Positions 56,013 to 64,000 of a DNA stretch of 64,000 nt are shown here, piece by piece. Origin of the DNA: Kangiellaceae bacterium. GTDB lineage: Bacteria; Pseudomonadota; Gammaproteobacteria; Enterobacterales; Kangiellaceae. The position numbers were made by a program, and so were the translations under genes. Location: the NCBI GenBank assembly GCA_013373015.1, contig JABXIQ010000002.1:121838-185837 (forward strand). Reading direction: 5' to 3'. The first letter of the stretch is position 1. Each line of letters opens with the position of its first letter. The notes beneath the pieces are model-generated. The model did no database searches, was not told the DNA's origin, and saw nothing but the letters and a program-made list of their open reading frames with translations.

Positions 56013-58670
56013 TTAAGCATCAAGTAATTCTATAATTCGATGTTGTAATTGATTAAGTTCTTGTTGGTTAGTGATTGGCTTATCATTGTTGTCACTGATT
56101 GAAAAAGTATCTTCTACTCGTTCGCCTAGAGTGACAATCTTGGCCGAGTGTATTTTTACTTGGCAATCACGAAACGCTTGACCTATTTTAGCAAGCAAAG
56201 CAGGACGATCCAGTGCTGTTAGCTCAAGAATGGTCAAATTGTTGGCTTTGTCATGACTAAAGGTAATATGGGTAGGCACTTCAAAATGCTTATAGCGACT
56301 GTGTTGCGCGCGGCTAACGTCTAACTTAACGTGGCTAATATCCGATAATTCTTTAATCAAATTTTCTTGAATTTCATTAATTCGCTGCTGATACGATAGA
56401 GGCTGACCTTGTTCATCTAAAACGATAAAAGTGTCTAAACACAAGCCTTTCGGTGAGGTGAAGAGGGTCGCAGCTTGAATATTTAGATGATTTTGGCTAA
56501 GTAGCGCTGCAATAGCAGCAAATAGGTCAGGTTGATCTTTGATGGCGATAAAGACTTCGGTTCCGGCCTGACTGCGGTGATTTTTGATAGCAACATAAGG
56601 TTGATTGTTTTCAGTCAAGCTAGGTTGTGAATCTAGTTGTTCTAATTGCCAAATGATTTGCTCAGGGTGGTAGCGTAATAAATAGTCATCACCAAGCTCT
56701 AGTAAAAGTTCGCGGATAGATTCAACGGATTCTCCGGATTTAGAAAATTGCTCAAGCACTTGCTGACGCGTGTCTTGCAAAATTTCTTCTTGATTAGAGC
56801 GTGGTGTTGATTGGCTTAGATAATATTTTGTGGCCAGAAAAAGCTCTTTTAGTAAGGATTCTTTCCATGAATTCCACAATGTAGGATTAGTCGCTCTGAT
56901 ATCAGATACGGTCAAGACATAGAGCAATTCAAGGTGCAATATATCGGGAATGCGCTTGGCAAAAGCTTCTATCACTTCAGGATCGCTAATATCTTTGCGT
57001 TGCGCGACTAAAGACATAATCAAATGATTCTCAACCAACCATGACACTAATTTAGCTATAGCTTTTTCTAAGCCAATCTGTAGCGCATAATTATAAGCAT
57101 CAATCGCACCCAATTCAGAGTGATCGCCACCTCTGCCTTTGGCTATATCATGGAAAATAGCAGCCAAATGTAAGGGGGTTGGATCGACCAAGGTTTGCAT
57201 AATTTTAGAGCAAAGAGGAAATTCGAGCTGACATTCAGGTTTGTTATAGCGAATGATATGTCTCAGCAAAAATAGTGTATGTTCATCAACCGTATAAGCG
57301 TGAAATAAGTCAAACTGCATCTGTCCTTCAATTTTTGCGAATAAAGGAACCATAGCGCCTAAGATATTGCTACGTTTCATTAATGCTAGACCGCGACTTG
57401 TTAGCTGTTTGGTTGATAAAAACTCATGCCAAGCGGCGAGATTATTAGGGTCCTCTCTATAAGCTTGGTTTATCAGTTGTTGACTTGAGCGAATTAAACG
57501 TAAAGTTTTGGCTTGTATTTGTTTGATTTCAGGGTCAAGTGCAATATAGGTGAAAATTTTGAGCAAAGTATGTGGCTGTTGTTTGAATAGCTCGGTGTTA
57601 TCAGTGCCAATTCGCTTATTCTGAATATAAAAATGTTCATCAAGCCATGTCTTATTGGCACCAATACCTATGGATAAGTATTCTTGCTCAAACACTTGTA
57701 TAAACAGTTCGTTGAGATTTCGAATAGCCATAACAGCTCGATAATAACCTTGCATTAAATATTCTACGGCGAGTTTATTATCGTCATCTTCGTAACCAAG
57801 CCATGCGGCGACTTTCTTCTGATGCTCGAAAGACAAACGATCTTCACGTTTACCGCTTAGCGCGTGTAAGGCAAAACGAACACGGCGCAAAAATTGTTGA
57901 TGGCTGATAAGGTTTCGGTATTCGCGACGGGTTAAAATATTCAAGCCAATGAGGTCGTGCAAACTGTTTGACTTGAAGTGTTTTAACGTGATCCATTGCA
58001 TGACTTGAATATCTCGTAAACCACCAGGGTTGGACTTGATATTCGGCTCAAGATTAAATGAAGTATCTTTGAATTTTCGATGGCGCGCTCTGTGCTCATC
58101 AACTTTAGCTCTAAAAAACTGCTCTGACGGCCAAAAATCGTCAGCTTGAACCAGTGTGTTGAGCTGTTTGTAAAGTTGAGGGTTGCCACATAGTAGTCGA
58201 GATTCCATTAATGCGGTAGCAATAGTAATGTCTTTTTCAGCCAGCCCCTTACATTGCTCAAGGGTTCTAACGCTATGACCTACTTCTAAGCCAATATCCC
58301 ATAAAAATGCTAACCAGCTTTCAAGCGCTTCAGTATGATTATTTTGATCATCGTTGAGTAAAACTAAAATATCTATATCAGAAAAGGGCTGCAATTCGTC
58401 GCGCCCATAACCGCCAACGGCGACTAAAGTTGAGTTTGAATTGACTCCATATTGTTGCCAACTTGTGACTAAAATATGGTCGACTAGAGCGCTACGCGCT
58501 TTTAGTAGTTGGGCAATACTGGTTTTTTTCTGGAACTGCTCAATCAGTGCTTCGAGACCTTGAGCTAAGTATTTTTTATAAAAAGATAAGCGCTCAGAAA
58601 ACTCTGAGTTATTAGCTTTTAATAGCTCAGAGCCCTTAGGAAGATAGTTATATTTATCGGTAGCGGCCAC
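56013..58670 (-). CDS. glnD: bifunctional uridylyltransferase/uridylyl-removing enzyme GlnD
   Basis: Nitrogen sensor that uridylylates PII proteins. The 885-residue protein has the nucleotidyltransferase motif GGYGRDELQPFSDIDILVL (about 87-105), the HD domain with IFHDIAKGRGGDHSELGA (about 492-509), and two C-terminal ACT domains (EVFIAIKDQPDLFAAIAALL at about 692 and ILELTALDRPALLAKIGQAF at about 815). Gene order with map and dapD is standard. Confidence 0.97.
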   Translation of the reverse strand: MAATDKYNYLPKGSELLKANNSEFSERLSFYKKYLAQGLEALIEQFQKKTSIAQLLKARSALVDHILVTSWQQYGVNSNSTLVAVGGYGRDELQPFSDIDILVLLNDDQNNHTEALESWLAFLWDIGLEVGHSVRTLEQCKGLAEKDITIATALMESRLLCGNPQLYKQLNTLVQADDFWPSEQFFRAKVDEHRARHRKFKDTSFNLEPNIKSNPGGLRDIQVMQWITLKHFKSNSLHDLIGLNILTRREYRNLISHQQFLRRVRFALHALSGKREDRLSFEHQKKVAAWLGYEDDDNKLAVEYLMQGYYRAVMAIRNLNELFIQVFEQEYLSIGIGANKTWLDEHFYIQNKRIGTDNTELFKQQPHTLLKIFTYIALDPEIKQIQAKTLRLIRSSQQLINQAYREDPNNLAAWHEFLSTKQLTSRGLALMKRSNILGAMVPLFAKIEGQMQFDLFHAYTVDEHTLFLLRHIIRYNKPECQLEFPLCSKIMQTLVDPTPLHLAAIFHDIAKGRGGDHSELGAIDAYNYALQIGLEKAIAKLVSWLVENHLIMSLVAQRKDISDPEVIEAFAKRIPDILHLELLYVLTVSDIRATNPTLWNSWKESLLKELFLATKYYLSQSTPRSNQEEILQDTRQQVLEQFSKSGESVESIRELLLELGDDYLLRYHPEQIIWQLEQLDSQPSLTENNQPYVAIKNHRSQAGTEVFIAIKDQPDLFAAIAALLSQNHLNIQAATLFTSPKGLCLDTFIVLDEQGQPLSYQQRINEIQENLIKELSDISHVKLDVSRAQHSRYKHFEVPTHITFSHDKANNLTILELTALDRPALLAKIGQAFRDCQVKIHSAKIVTLGERVEDTFSISDNNDKPITNQQELNQLQHRIIELLDA

Positions 58671-58693
58671 GAATTATAATTTGAATATCATGA

Positions 58694-59527
58694 TTAGAAG
58701 TTTTCTTCTGAGCGTTTAGTCAATACTTCGACGCCTGTCGCTGTCACTAGTAGTGTATGCTCCCACTGGGCTGACAAAGATTTGTCTTTAGTGGTGACGG
58801 TCCAGCCATCTTTTTTATTATGCTTAATGTAGCGTTTTCCTGCATTAACCATGGGCTCAATGGTAAAAGTCATCCCTTCCTTTAATTCCACACCTGTTCC
58901 TGGTTTACCGTAATGGGTAACTTGCGGTTCTTCATGGAAGGTAGCGCCAATGCCATGACCACAATATTCGCGAACGATGGAATAGCCTTTTCCTTCTGCA
59001 TATTTTTGAATGGCATATCCGATATCACCTAAGCGTGCGTCTGGTTTAACCATATCAATGGCAAGATAAAGAGCCTCTTGGGTGGTTTGCACCAATTTCT
59101 GCGCTTGCGGGGTTGGCTCTCCCACAATAAACATTTTGCTGGTATCACCGTGATAACCATCTTTAATGACGGTTACATCAATATTGACGATATCACCGTT
59201 GCGCAAGGGTTTTTTGTTTGGAATACCGTGACAAACTACATCATTAACAGATGTACAGCATGACTTTGGGAACCCTTCACCGACGATAGGGCGGGTAGGT
59301 TGACCATCTTCGCCAAGTTCTACAGGATAGGGCTGACTGCCATAATTCAAAGTTGCGGGATAGCCGCCTTGCACTTTGACAATGTGTTCGTGGCAAATGC
59401 GGTCAAGCTCTTCGGTAGTCACGCCTTTTTTGACATGTCCACCAATCATTTCTAAGACTTCAGCGGCCAAACGGCCAGCAACACGCATTTTTTCGATTTC
59501 TTCAGCAGTTTTGATCTTAATAGCCAT
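58694..59527 (-). CDS. map: methionine aminopeptidase, type I
   Basis: 277 residues from ATG 59527, which gives the normal start MAIKIKTAEEIEKM; another ATG at 59539 is possible. The metal ligands appear in NIDVTVIKDGYHGDTSKMF (about 103-121), GHGIG (His), EEPQVTHYG and FTIEPMVN. It removes N-terminal methionine. It is next to glnD and close to rpsB, as usual in gammaproteobacteria. Confidence 0.97.
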   Translation of the reverse strand: MAIKIKTAEEIEKMRVAGRLAAEVLEMIGGHVKKGVTTEELDRICHEHIVKVQGGYPATLNYGSQPYPVELGEDGQPTRPIVGEGFPKSCCTSVNDVVCHGIPNKKPLRNGDIVNIDVTVIKDGYHGDTSKMFIVGEPTPQAQKLVQTTQEALYLAIDMVKPDARLGDIGYAIQKYAEGKGYSIVREYCGHGIGATFHEEPQVTHYGKPGTGVELKEGMTFTIEPMVNAGKRYIKHNKKDGWTVTTKDKSLSAQWEHTLLVTATGVEVLTKRSEENF

Positions 59528-59627
59528 TAATAAATTCAACGATAGTTCTTAGTTTCAACAAATTAGCGTTATTTTATAGATAAATAGCGTCTGAGTATAT
59601 GGCTTGCCTCTGATGATTGGAGTTTGA

Positions 59628-60116
59628 TTACAAGAACACTTGCCAATAACCGACATCGATCCATTCATCAAATTTAAAACCCACTTGTTTAAAGTGGGCT
59701 ACTTTTTCCATCCCCATTTTTTCATGTAGAGCAATACTGGCAGGGTTGGGTAAAGCAATGCCGCCAATAGCCGTTCGATAGCCAAGCTGTTTCAGTTCAT
59801 TGAGTAATTCTTTATATAATCGGCTACCTAAACCTTTTCCTGTCGCTGTTGGCGACAAATAGACAGTTACTTCTACCGAATAACGATAAGCACAGCGGCC
59901 TTTCCATTTGCTGGCATAGGCATAACCAAGCACTTGACCATCACTTTCAATGATTAAGTATGGTAATGACTGAGCCAAAGTTTCATGGATACGATTGGCC
60001 ATTTCCTGACTAGAAACCTGAGCGGTTTCAAAAGTAATGATCGTATTTTCGATATAGTGATTATAAATATCGGCAATTTGACTAGCATCTGCCTCTATAA
60101 CATTGCGAATTACCAT
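59628..60116 (-). CDS. GNAT acetyltransferase, phosphinothricin acetyltransferase-like
   Basis: A 162-residue acetyltransferase with the opening VIRNVIEADASQIADIYNHY and the TFETAQ segment typical of Pat/YncA-type proteins. The CoA loop is seen as VYLSPTATGKGLGSRLYKEL (about 86-105). Substrates in this group include phosphinothricin, methionine sulfone and other small amines; which applies is unknown. It stands between map and the PLP enzyme. Confidence 0.83.
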   Translation of the reverse strand: MVIRNVIEADASQIADIYNHYIENTIITFETAQVSSQEMANRIHETLAQSLPYLIIESDGQVLGYAYASKWKGRCAYRYSVEVTVYLSPTATGKGLGSRLYKELLNELKQLGYRTAIGGIALPNPASIALHEKMGMEKVAHFKQVGFKFDEWIDVGYWQVFL

Positions 60117-60163
60117 GAATGCTCCTTTACGTGGTACAACGCGCTACTCTCAATAAATAAAAT

Positions 60164-61990
60164 TCATAAGCTGGTCGCAAACTGCTGAAAGACTTGTTTA
60201 TGGCGCTCTAAATCCAAGTCACCAGAAACCGCTACTCGGGCGATATAATCTTTATCAGCTTCTTTGGTGGTGCCTTGAGTTGAGGTTGCTGGAATTGTCC
60301 AATAGCAGCCTTTCAATTGGCCATAACTGACGCAATATTTACTTTCTTCGGGAATTTCAGTAATCATCATATTGATTAACTTGAGATTTAAAGCTCTTTT
60401 GTATTCTTCTCTTTCTTCTGGCGTTGTGCCTTTGGTCGGTAAATCTAAAGAAAAAACCGAAGGAGTAAAACCTTGTTTCGCAAGTTCTTCTGAAACAAAA
60501 TTAATTTTTGCATCAGGTAGTGTTAGTTCAATGAAGTCCACAAATTCACGGGTATTTTTGTAAGCATCAGCAATGCGCTGATTCATGGACGGCATTTGCT
60601 CTGCCAATATCTCCATTTGTAATGCTGTTGCTTGGTTATCACAAAGCGATAAATGCAAAGCAATTTTTTGCATTAAATGTTCTGCCTTGCTATTGGCTGC
60701 ACAATAACCCGCGGTACATTTACCACCACTAGGGAACTTTGAGCCACTGATATAAGCAACGGTTGTTATGTCAGCGAGAACATCTTGATCACGGAGGAAA
60801 AACACATTTGGACAGAAAGTTTGATCTAAAATAAACACAGGAGCGACGGCGGTTTCACCATTGGGTGTTTTTCTTTTTTTAGATAAAGCTTGGCTAAGGT
60901 GTTCCAATTCAGGTACTTCTACCCTAGGGTTGGTGGGGATTTCAGCAATAATCAATGGCACAGCATCAAGTTGGGCAACTTCCGTTAAAACACGTTCGAT
61001 GCCTTGTACCATGTCATTACCGCCATCGACCGGCAAATCAACAACTTCAACCTTGTCAATGCAAGCGGCAACTCGTCTGGCTTGATCATTGGTGCCGCCA
61101 TAACAGTTTGGCGGCACAATCACTTTAATTGCTTTATTGGGATATTGCTCAAGCGCATTATCAATTAAGCCCATCATAATGGCGTACTGCATTGATAAAC
61201 CGCTAGAAGCTACTAGTGCATTCGAATCAATGCCAACGATTTGTTGAACGGTTGAAATGACGGATGCCTTATCTGCTTTAAGGTCGTGTTGTTGTTTTGA
61301 GTAGGGCAACTCCGCTAAGTCATGCAACACCGCATTACAGCTCTCAGGTGTCATGGCGATGGTTTCACGGCGACGCACATGTTGGATTTCAGAAACATAA
61401 TCATGCGCTTTAGGATTGGCAACCATGATAATGCTACCTAGTTCATCATGGGTATTAATAATGAAATCCACATGGTCAATAAGTTGAAAATCACCAATAT
61501 TGGCTTTGTTCTCAATCAATATTGTCGAGCCATCAAAGGGTTTAATATCATTAATCGATTCAATAGGGCATAACTCAAAATTATAGCCATAAACCTTGCG
61601 CACAACCTCAACATCAAATTGTTGCGGTAATGAGTCTCTATAACAAATTTGAGTATTAATCTTGAAAAGTAAGTTTTTGCGCAAAACCGCCAAAATTGGC
61701 GCAGTTTTAGAAGCAAAACTAATAACATTATTAGGAGAAATACTATTTTTCTTAGCTATGGCCCACTCCAAAATCGACGAAAGCGGATGGCCTAAGCGAA
61801 TATAATCATAAGCGGTAGGTAAGTTACTTAACTCAGTTTTGCTGGCCGAATCATTGAGATATAAAGCATCAAACTTAGCTAAAAACTCAGCTTTAGCCAA
61901 TTCTTCGTGATAAATATCGAGTCGATGAGTGGTTAATCTAAGCCAGTCATTTGGCTGATTTTTAAGCACTTCTTTTAGGAAATTAAGCAT
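60164..61990 (-). CDS. PLP-dependent enzyme of the Cys/Met metabolism fold with an N-terminal extension
   Basis: A 608-residue protein. The region from about 250 to 600 has the fold I pattern of Cys/Met-metabolism enzymes: SSGLSMQYAIMMGLID (about 263), PPNCYGGTNDQARRVAA, FILDQTFCPNVFFL (about 391), and ISGSKFPSGGKCTAGYCA (about 415) with the expected PLP lysine after SGS. The first 230 residues are an extra domain with no motif I know. Usual members (MetB, MetC, MetZ) have about 380-400 residues. The reaction cannot be assigned; a cystathionine or homoserine enzyme, or something new, are all possible. Confidence 0.6.
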   Translation of the reverse strand: MLNFLKEVLKNQPNDWLRLTTHRLDIYHEELAKAEFLAKFDALYLNDSASKTELSNLPTAYDYIRLGHPLSSILEWAIAKKNSISPNNVISFASKTAPILAVLRKNLLFKINTQICYRDSLPQQFDVEVVRKVYGYNFELCPIESINDIKPFDGSTILIENKANIGDFQLIDHVDFIINTHDELGSIIMVANPKAHDYVSEIQHVRRRETIAMTPESCNAVLHDLAELPYSKQQHDLKADKASVISTVQQIVGIDSNALVASSGLSMQYAIMMGLIDNALEQYPNKAIKVIVPPNCYGGTNDQARRVAACIDKVEVVDLPVDGGNDMVQGIERVLTEVAQLDAVPLIIAEIPTNPRVEVPELEHLSQALSKKRKTPNGETAVAPVFILDQTFCPNVFFLRDQDVLADITTVAYISGSKFPSGGKCTAGYCAANSKAEHLMQKIALHLSLCDNQATALQMEILAEQMPSMNQRIADAYKNTREFVDFIELTLPDAKINFVSEELAKQGFTPSVFSLDLPTKGTTPEEREEYKRALNLKLINMMITEIPEESKYCVSYGQLKGCYWTIPATSTQGTTKEADKDYIARVAVSGDLDLERHKQVFQQFATSL

Positions 61991-62068
61991 TTATAAGATA
62001 TTTGGATTCGATCAGAGAATAGTTCGTAATATACAGCAACTGCCAGAATAAATGTATGGGTTGCGAGC

Positions 62069-62125
62069 AAATTGCAATGTGGAAACCGACTATCAGTACT
62101 GTCGATTTCTACATTTGGGCAATTT
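62069..62125. repeat. long imperfect hairpin between two minus-strand genes
   Basis: AATGTGGAAACCGAC (62076-62090) pairs with GTCGATTTCTACATT (62101-62115), two mismatches, around TATCAGTACT. AAATTGC (62069-62075) and GCAATTT (62119-62125) extend the stem across a 3-base bulge. No T tract follows, so it is not a standard terminator. It lies upstream of the PLP enzyme gene. Confidence 0.6.
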
Positions 62126-62139
62126 TCAAGGGCAATGGT

Positions 62140-62628
62140 TTATTTATCTGACTGATTGAGAAAAAGTAAAGTAAAAGCACATGAAGCGAAATATTGAAAT
62201 GCGCCATTCATTGAACCTGTACCTACTTGAGTTTGCCACATTTGGAAAAAGGCTGCACCAATTACGCCAAATAAGCCAAACCACACCAGAATACCCATGC
62301 CGCTTCCGATTTGAGCCCACTTTTTGGATTGTTCAAAGCTTGCAGAGTCAGCCTTACGCTGTTTCCACATATCCCATACGCCCTTAAAAAGCAGAACTCC
62401 CGTTATAATTTCTAGTGAGAAAATGATGATGATTGCGACCCAAGCCATCATCGGCTGATCGAATTTTGGTCCAAATGAGTGTGTATAAACTGCGTGGTCA
62501 GCGCCACTCATCACATAAATAATGGCTTGGTGTGCCGCACTAACATTCATGAAATTTTGGCCAACATAGATTAAAGCCATTAGGCCAGTGAGCGCAGCGA
62601 ACATTATTTTAAGATAACGAATATGCAT
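62140..62628 (-). CDS. DUF2165 membrane protein
   Basis: A 162-residue protein from ATG 62628, behind a strong AAGGAGGG ribosome-binding site, with four transmembrane segments (about 5-22, 58-80, 99-120 and 140-155). The conserved SAHQAIIYVMSGAD and FQYFASCAFTLLFLNQ match DUF2165. Function unknown. The frame reaches 62658 but that start has no site. Confidence 0.8.
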   Translation of the reverse strand: MHIRYLKIMFAALTGLMALIYVGQNFMNVSAAHQAIIYVMSGADHAVYTHSFGPKFDQPMMAWVAIIIIFSLEIITGVLLFKGVWDMWKQRKADSASFEQSKKWAQIGSGMGILVWFGLFGVIGAAFFQMWQTQVGTGSMNGAFQYFASCAFTLLFLNQSDK

Positions 62629-62760
62629 AGAACCCTCCTTAATATTTAGTCCACCCAATATACTCTCAGGCTAGCAATGGCGCAATTAATATGGTATAAA
62701 GCGCGCCGAGATTGAGATAGCTGTAAATTCTTGATTTATAACGCTCAACTCGATTAACCG

Positions 62761-62785
62761 TAAGTTATTGATTTGCAATGACTTA
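62761..62785. promoter_or_regulatory. near-palindrome upstream of rpsB
   Basis: TAAGTTATTG and CAATGACTTA are inverted with one mismatch around ATTTG. It overlaps an AT-rich stretch that may hold the rpsB promoter (TATAAAT at 62785-62791). It may bind a regulator; no known match. Confidence 0.3.
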
Positions 62786-62819
62786 TAAATAAAAAACACA
62801 CGTAAACCGTCACATTGGT

Positions 62820-62893
62820 CGGGGTGCAGATCGAAAGATTTGTCGGCTTAATGGGGTTTGCGGAGGCTTAACCCGAAATTCGGAGAAAATATT
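62820..62893 (+). promoter_or_regulatory. rpsB leader (S2 autoregulatory RNA, t44-type)
   Basis: The leader contains CGGGGTGCAG, then GGGTT/AACCC (62854-62858 and 62870-62874) around TGCGGAGGC, and the CGGAG ribosome-binding site eight bases before ATG. As I recall, gammaproteobacterial rpsB leaders share the GGGTTTG-GGAGGC-TAACCC arrangement through which S2 represses rpsB-tsf. No covariance check was possible. Confidence 0.55.
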
Positions 62894-63622
62894 ATGTCTA
62901 AAGTTAGTATGCGTGACATGCTACAGGCGGGCGTGCACTTCGGTCACAAAACTCGCTTCTGGAATCCTCAAATGCGTCCATATATCTTTGGTGCGCGTAA
63001 CAAGATCCATATCATCAACTTGGAGCAAACTGTTCCAATGTTCAACGATGCTTTAAATTACTTAGGTAAAGTAGCATCGAACAAAGGTAAAGTTTTATTT
63101 GTAGGTACTAAGCGTGCTGCAAGCGAAATCGTTAAAGAAGAAGCGACTCGTGCGGGTCAATACTTCGTCGATAAGCGCTGGTTAGGCGGTATGTTGACTA
63201 ACTACAAAACTATTCGTGGTTCAATCAACCGCTTAAAAGACTTAGAAAAGCAAGCTGAAGACGGTACTTTCGAGCGCTTAACTAAGAAAGAAGCTCTAAT
63301 GCGTCGTCGTGAGATGGAAAAATTAGAAGCCTCTATCGGTGGTATCAAGAACATGGGCGGCTTACCAGATGTATTATTCATCATCGACGCTGACCACGAA
63401 AACATCGCTATCGCAGAAGCTAACAAAATGGGTATCCCAGTTGTAGCGGTTGTAGATACAAACTCAAACCCTAAAGGCGTAGATTACATCATTCCTGGTA
63501 ATGACGATGCTATCCGTGCAATCCGTTTATACTGCTCATCAGTTGCTGATGCGGTACTTGACGGTAAGCAATCAACAGCTACTGCTGCTGATTCTAGCGA
63601 AGAGTTTGTGGCTGAAGAGTAA
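62894..63622 (+). CDS. rpsB: 30S ribosomal protein S2
   Basis: A 242-residue protein starting [20 protein letters not shown], the S2 N terminus. [18 protein letters not shown] (about 93-110) and [20 protein letters not shown] (about 158-177) are typical. ATG 62894 is chosen over the earlier in-frame ATG at 62858 by the GGAG site and homology. It is co-transcribed with tsf. Confidence 0.98.
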   Translation: MSKVSMRDMLQAGVHFGHKTRFWNPQMRPYIFGARNKIHIINLEQTVPMFNDALNYLGKVASNKGKVLFVGTKRAASEIVKEEATRAGQYFVDKRWLGGMLTNYKTIRGSINRLKDLEKQAEDGTFERLTKKEALMRRREMEKLEASIGGIKNMGGLPDVLFIIDADHENIAIAEANKMGIPVVAVVDTNSNPKGVDYIIPGNDDAIRAIRLYCSSVADAVLDGKQSTATAADSSEEFVAEE

Positions 63623-63922
63623 TTTCGCATAAGCTGCAAAGTTTGATAACTGCGTTAAAAGCCTTATTAAAAATACTCGGGGCCTAGCCCCTTGGCTAAT
63701 TACCGATTTGGTAACCTCCGTTTTTAAAAGGCTTTTGCCTTGTTCTAACACTTTTCGCTTTACGCGATGTAGAACAATAAGCGCTTGAATTTTGTGGTTT
63801 TTCGTTACGTTATTTAAAGCTTCTGGTCATTCATAAGAATGACATCTAAAGAATTTATACTGGTTTATCAAGTTTCGTAAATACAACGAAGAATAAACCA
63901 AATCAATGCGGAGATTAATATC
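63623..63922 (+). other. structured rpsB-tsf spacer
   Basis: 300 bases without a gene. AAAAGCCTT...TTAAAAA (63658 onward) pairs with TTTTTAAAAGGCTTTT (63721-63736) across a loop that contains GGGGCCTAGCCCC. A second hairpin is TTGTTCTA (63740-63747) / TAGAACAA (63770-63777) with inner TCGC/GCGA. These may modulate read-through from rpsB to tsf. Confidence 0.5.
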
Positions 63923-64000
63923 ATGGCAATTACTGCTGCAATGGTTAAAGAATTACGCGAGCGCACTGGCGCTGGCATGATGGAGTGTAAAAAAGCTCTA
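63923..64000 (+). CDS. tsf: translation elongation factor Ts (N-terminal part)
   Basis: Only the first 26 codons lie in the window: [18 protein letters not shown] then MMECKKAL, the EF-Ts UBA-like N terminus. It acts as guanine nucleotide exchange factor for EF-Tu. The GGAG site at 63910-63913 precedes the ATG by nine bases. The gene continues past the right edge. Confidence 0.97.
   Translation, partial: MAITAAMVKELRERTGAGMMECKKAL

Overview
The window is bacterial chromosome from an AT-rich gammaproteobacterium. Gene order and protein families support this: rpoE-rseA-rseC-mucD-lepA-lepB-DUF4845-rnc-era-recO-pdxJ-acpS, nadB next to ygfZ/sdhE/ygfX-like genes, yffB-dapE with dapD-glnD-map-rpsB-tsf, prfB-lysS, and fabA-fabB. 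The order resembles Pseudomonas and Oceanospirillales-type genomes, and the low GC and gene mix would suit a marine Kangiellaceae-like organism. That placement is inference; no 16S rRNA gene is present. I see no rRNA, complete tRNA, CRISPR array, insertion sequence, prophage or integron.

Layout. 1-6.5 kb: end of a nucleoside-recognition membrane protein, an unusual convergent spacer with a DnaA-box-like cluster, a methyltransferase, rlmM, queF, a POT peptide transporter and an AlkB-like dioxygenase. 6.5-14.5 kb: an AcuI/YhdH reductase, an AddB/AddA-like nuclease-helicase pair, a GNAT enzyme and a frameshifted cupin. 14.5-20 kb: a DUF885 lipoprotein, a membrane peroxiredoxin-like protein, a DUF4442 hotdog protein, a frameshifted unknown gene and a PaiB-like protein. 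19.8-26.5 kb: prfB (with its programmed frameshift), a palindromic repeat, lysS, an ankyrin-like locus split at an A8 run, and fabA-fabB. 26.7-32.7 kb (accessory-looking): an SGNH lipoprotein, an exported protein made of 18-residue DDGSG repeats, a second DUF885 lipoprotein, a small ECF-sigma operon and a second peroxiredoxin-like protein. 32.7-47.2 kb: ygfZ/sdhE/ygfX, nadB and the long sigma-E/lepA/rnc/acpS block. 47.2-52.7 kb: a small lipoprotein, an SDR, glutathione peroxidase, an M28 peptidase, a crotonase and a DASS transporter. 52.7-64 kb: DUF2897-like, M15 peptidase, dapE, yffB, dapD, glnD, map, a GNAT enzyme, an unusual PLP enzyme, DUF2165, rpsB and the start of tsf.

The genes mostly serve housekeeping: translation (rlmM, queF, prfB, lysS, lepA, rpsB, tsf, map, ygfZ), envelope stress (rpoE, rseA, rseC, mucD), fatty acid synthesis (fabA, fabB, acpS), lysine/peptidoglycan precursors (dapD, dapE), cofactors (nadB, pdxJ), RNA processing and DNA repair.

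I found no convincing new defence or mobile system. The most unusual items are the DDGSG-repeat protein, the three broken reading frames (cupin, unknown gene, ankyrin locus), the apparent lack of rseB in the sigma-E cluster, the ECF mini-operon, the PLP enzyme with a long N-terminal extension, and several strong palindromes.
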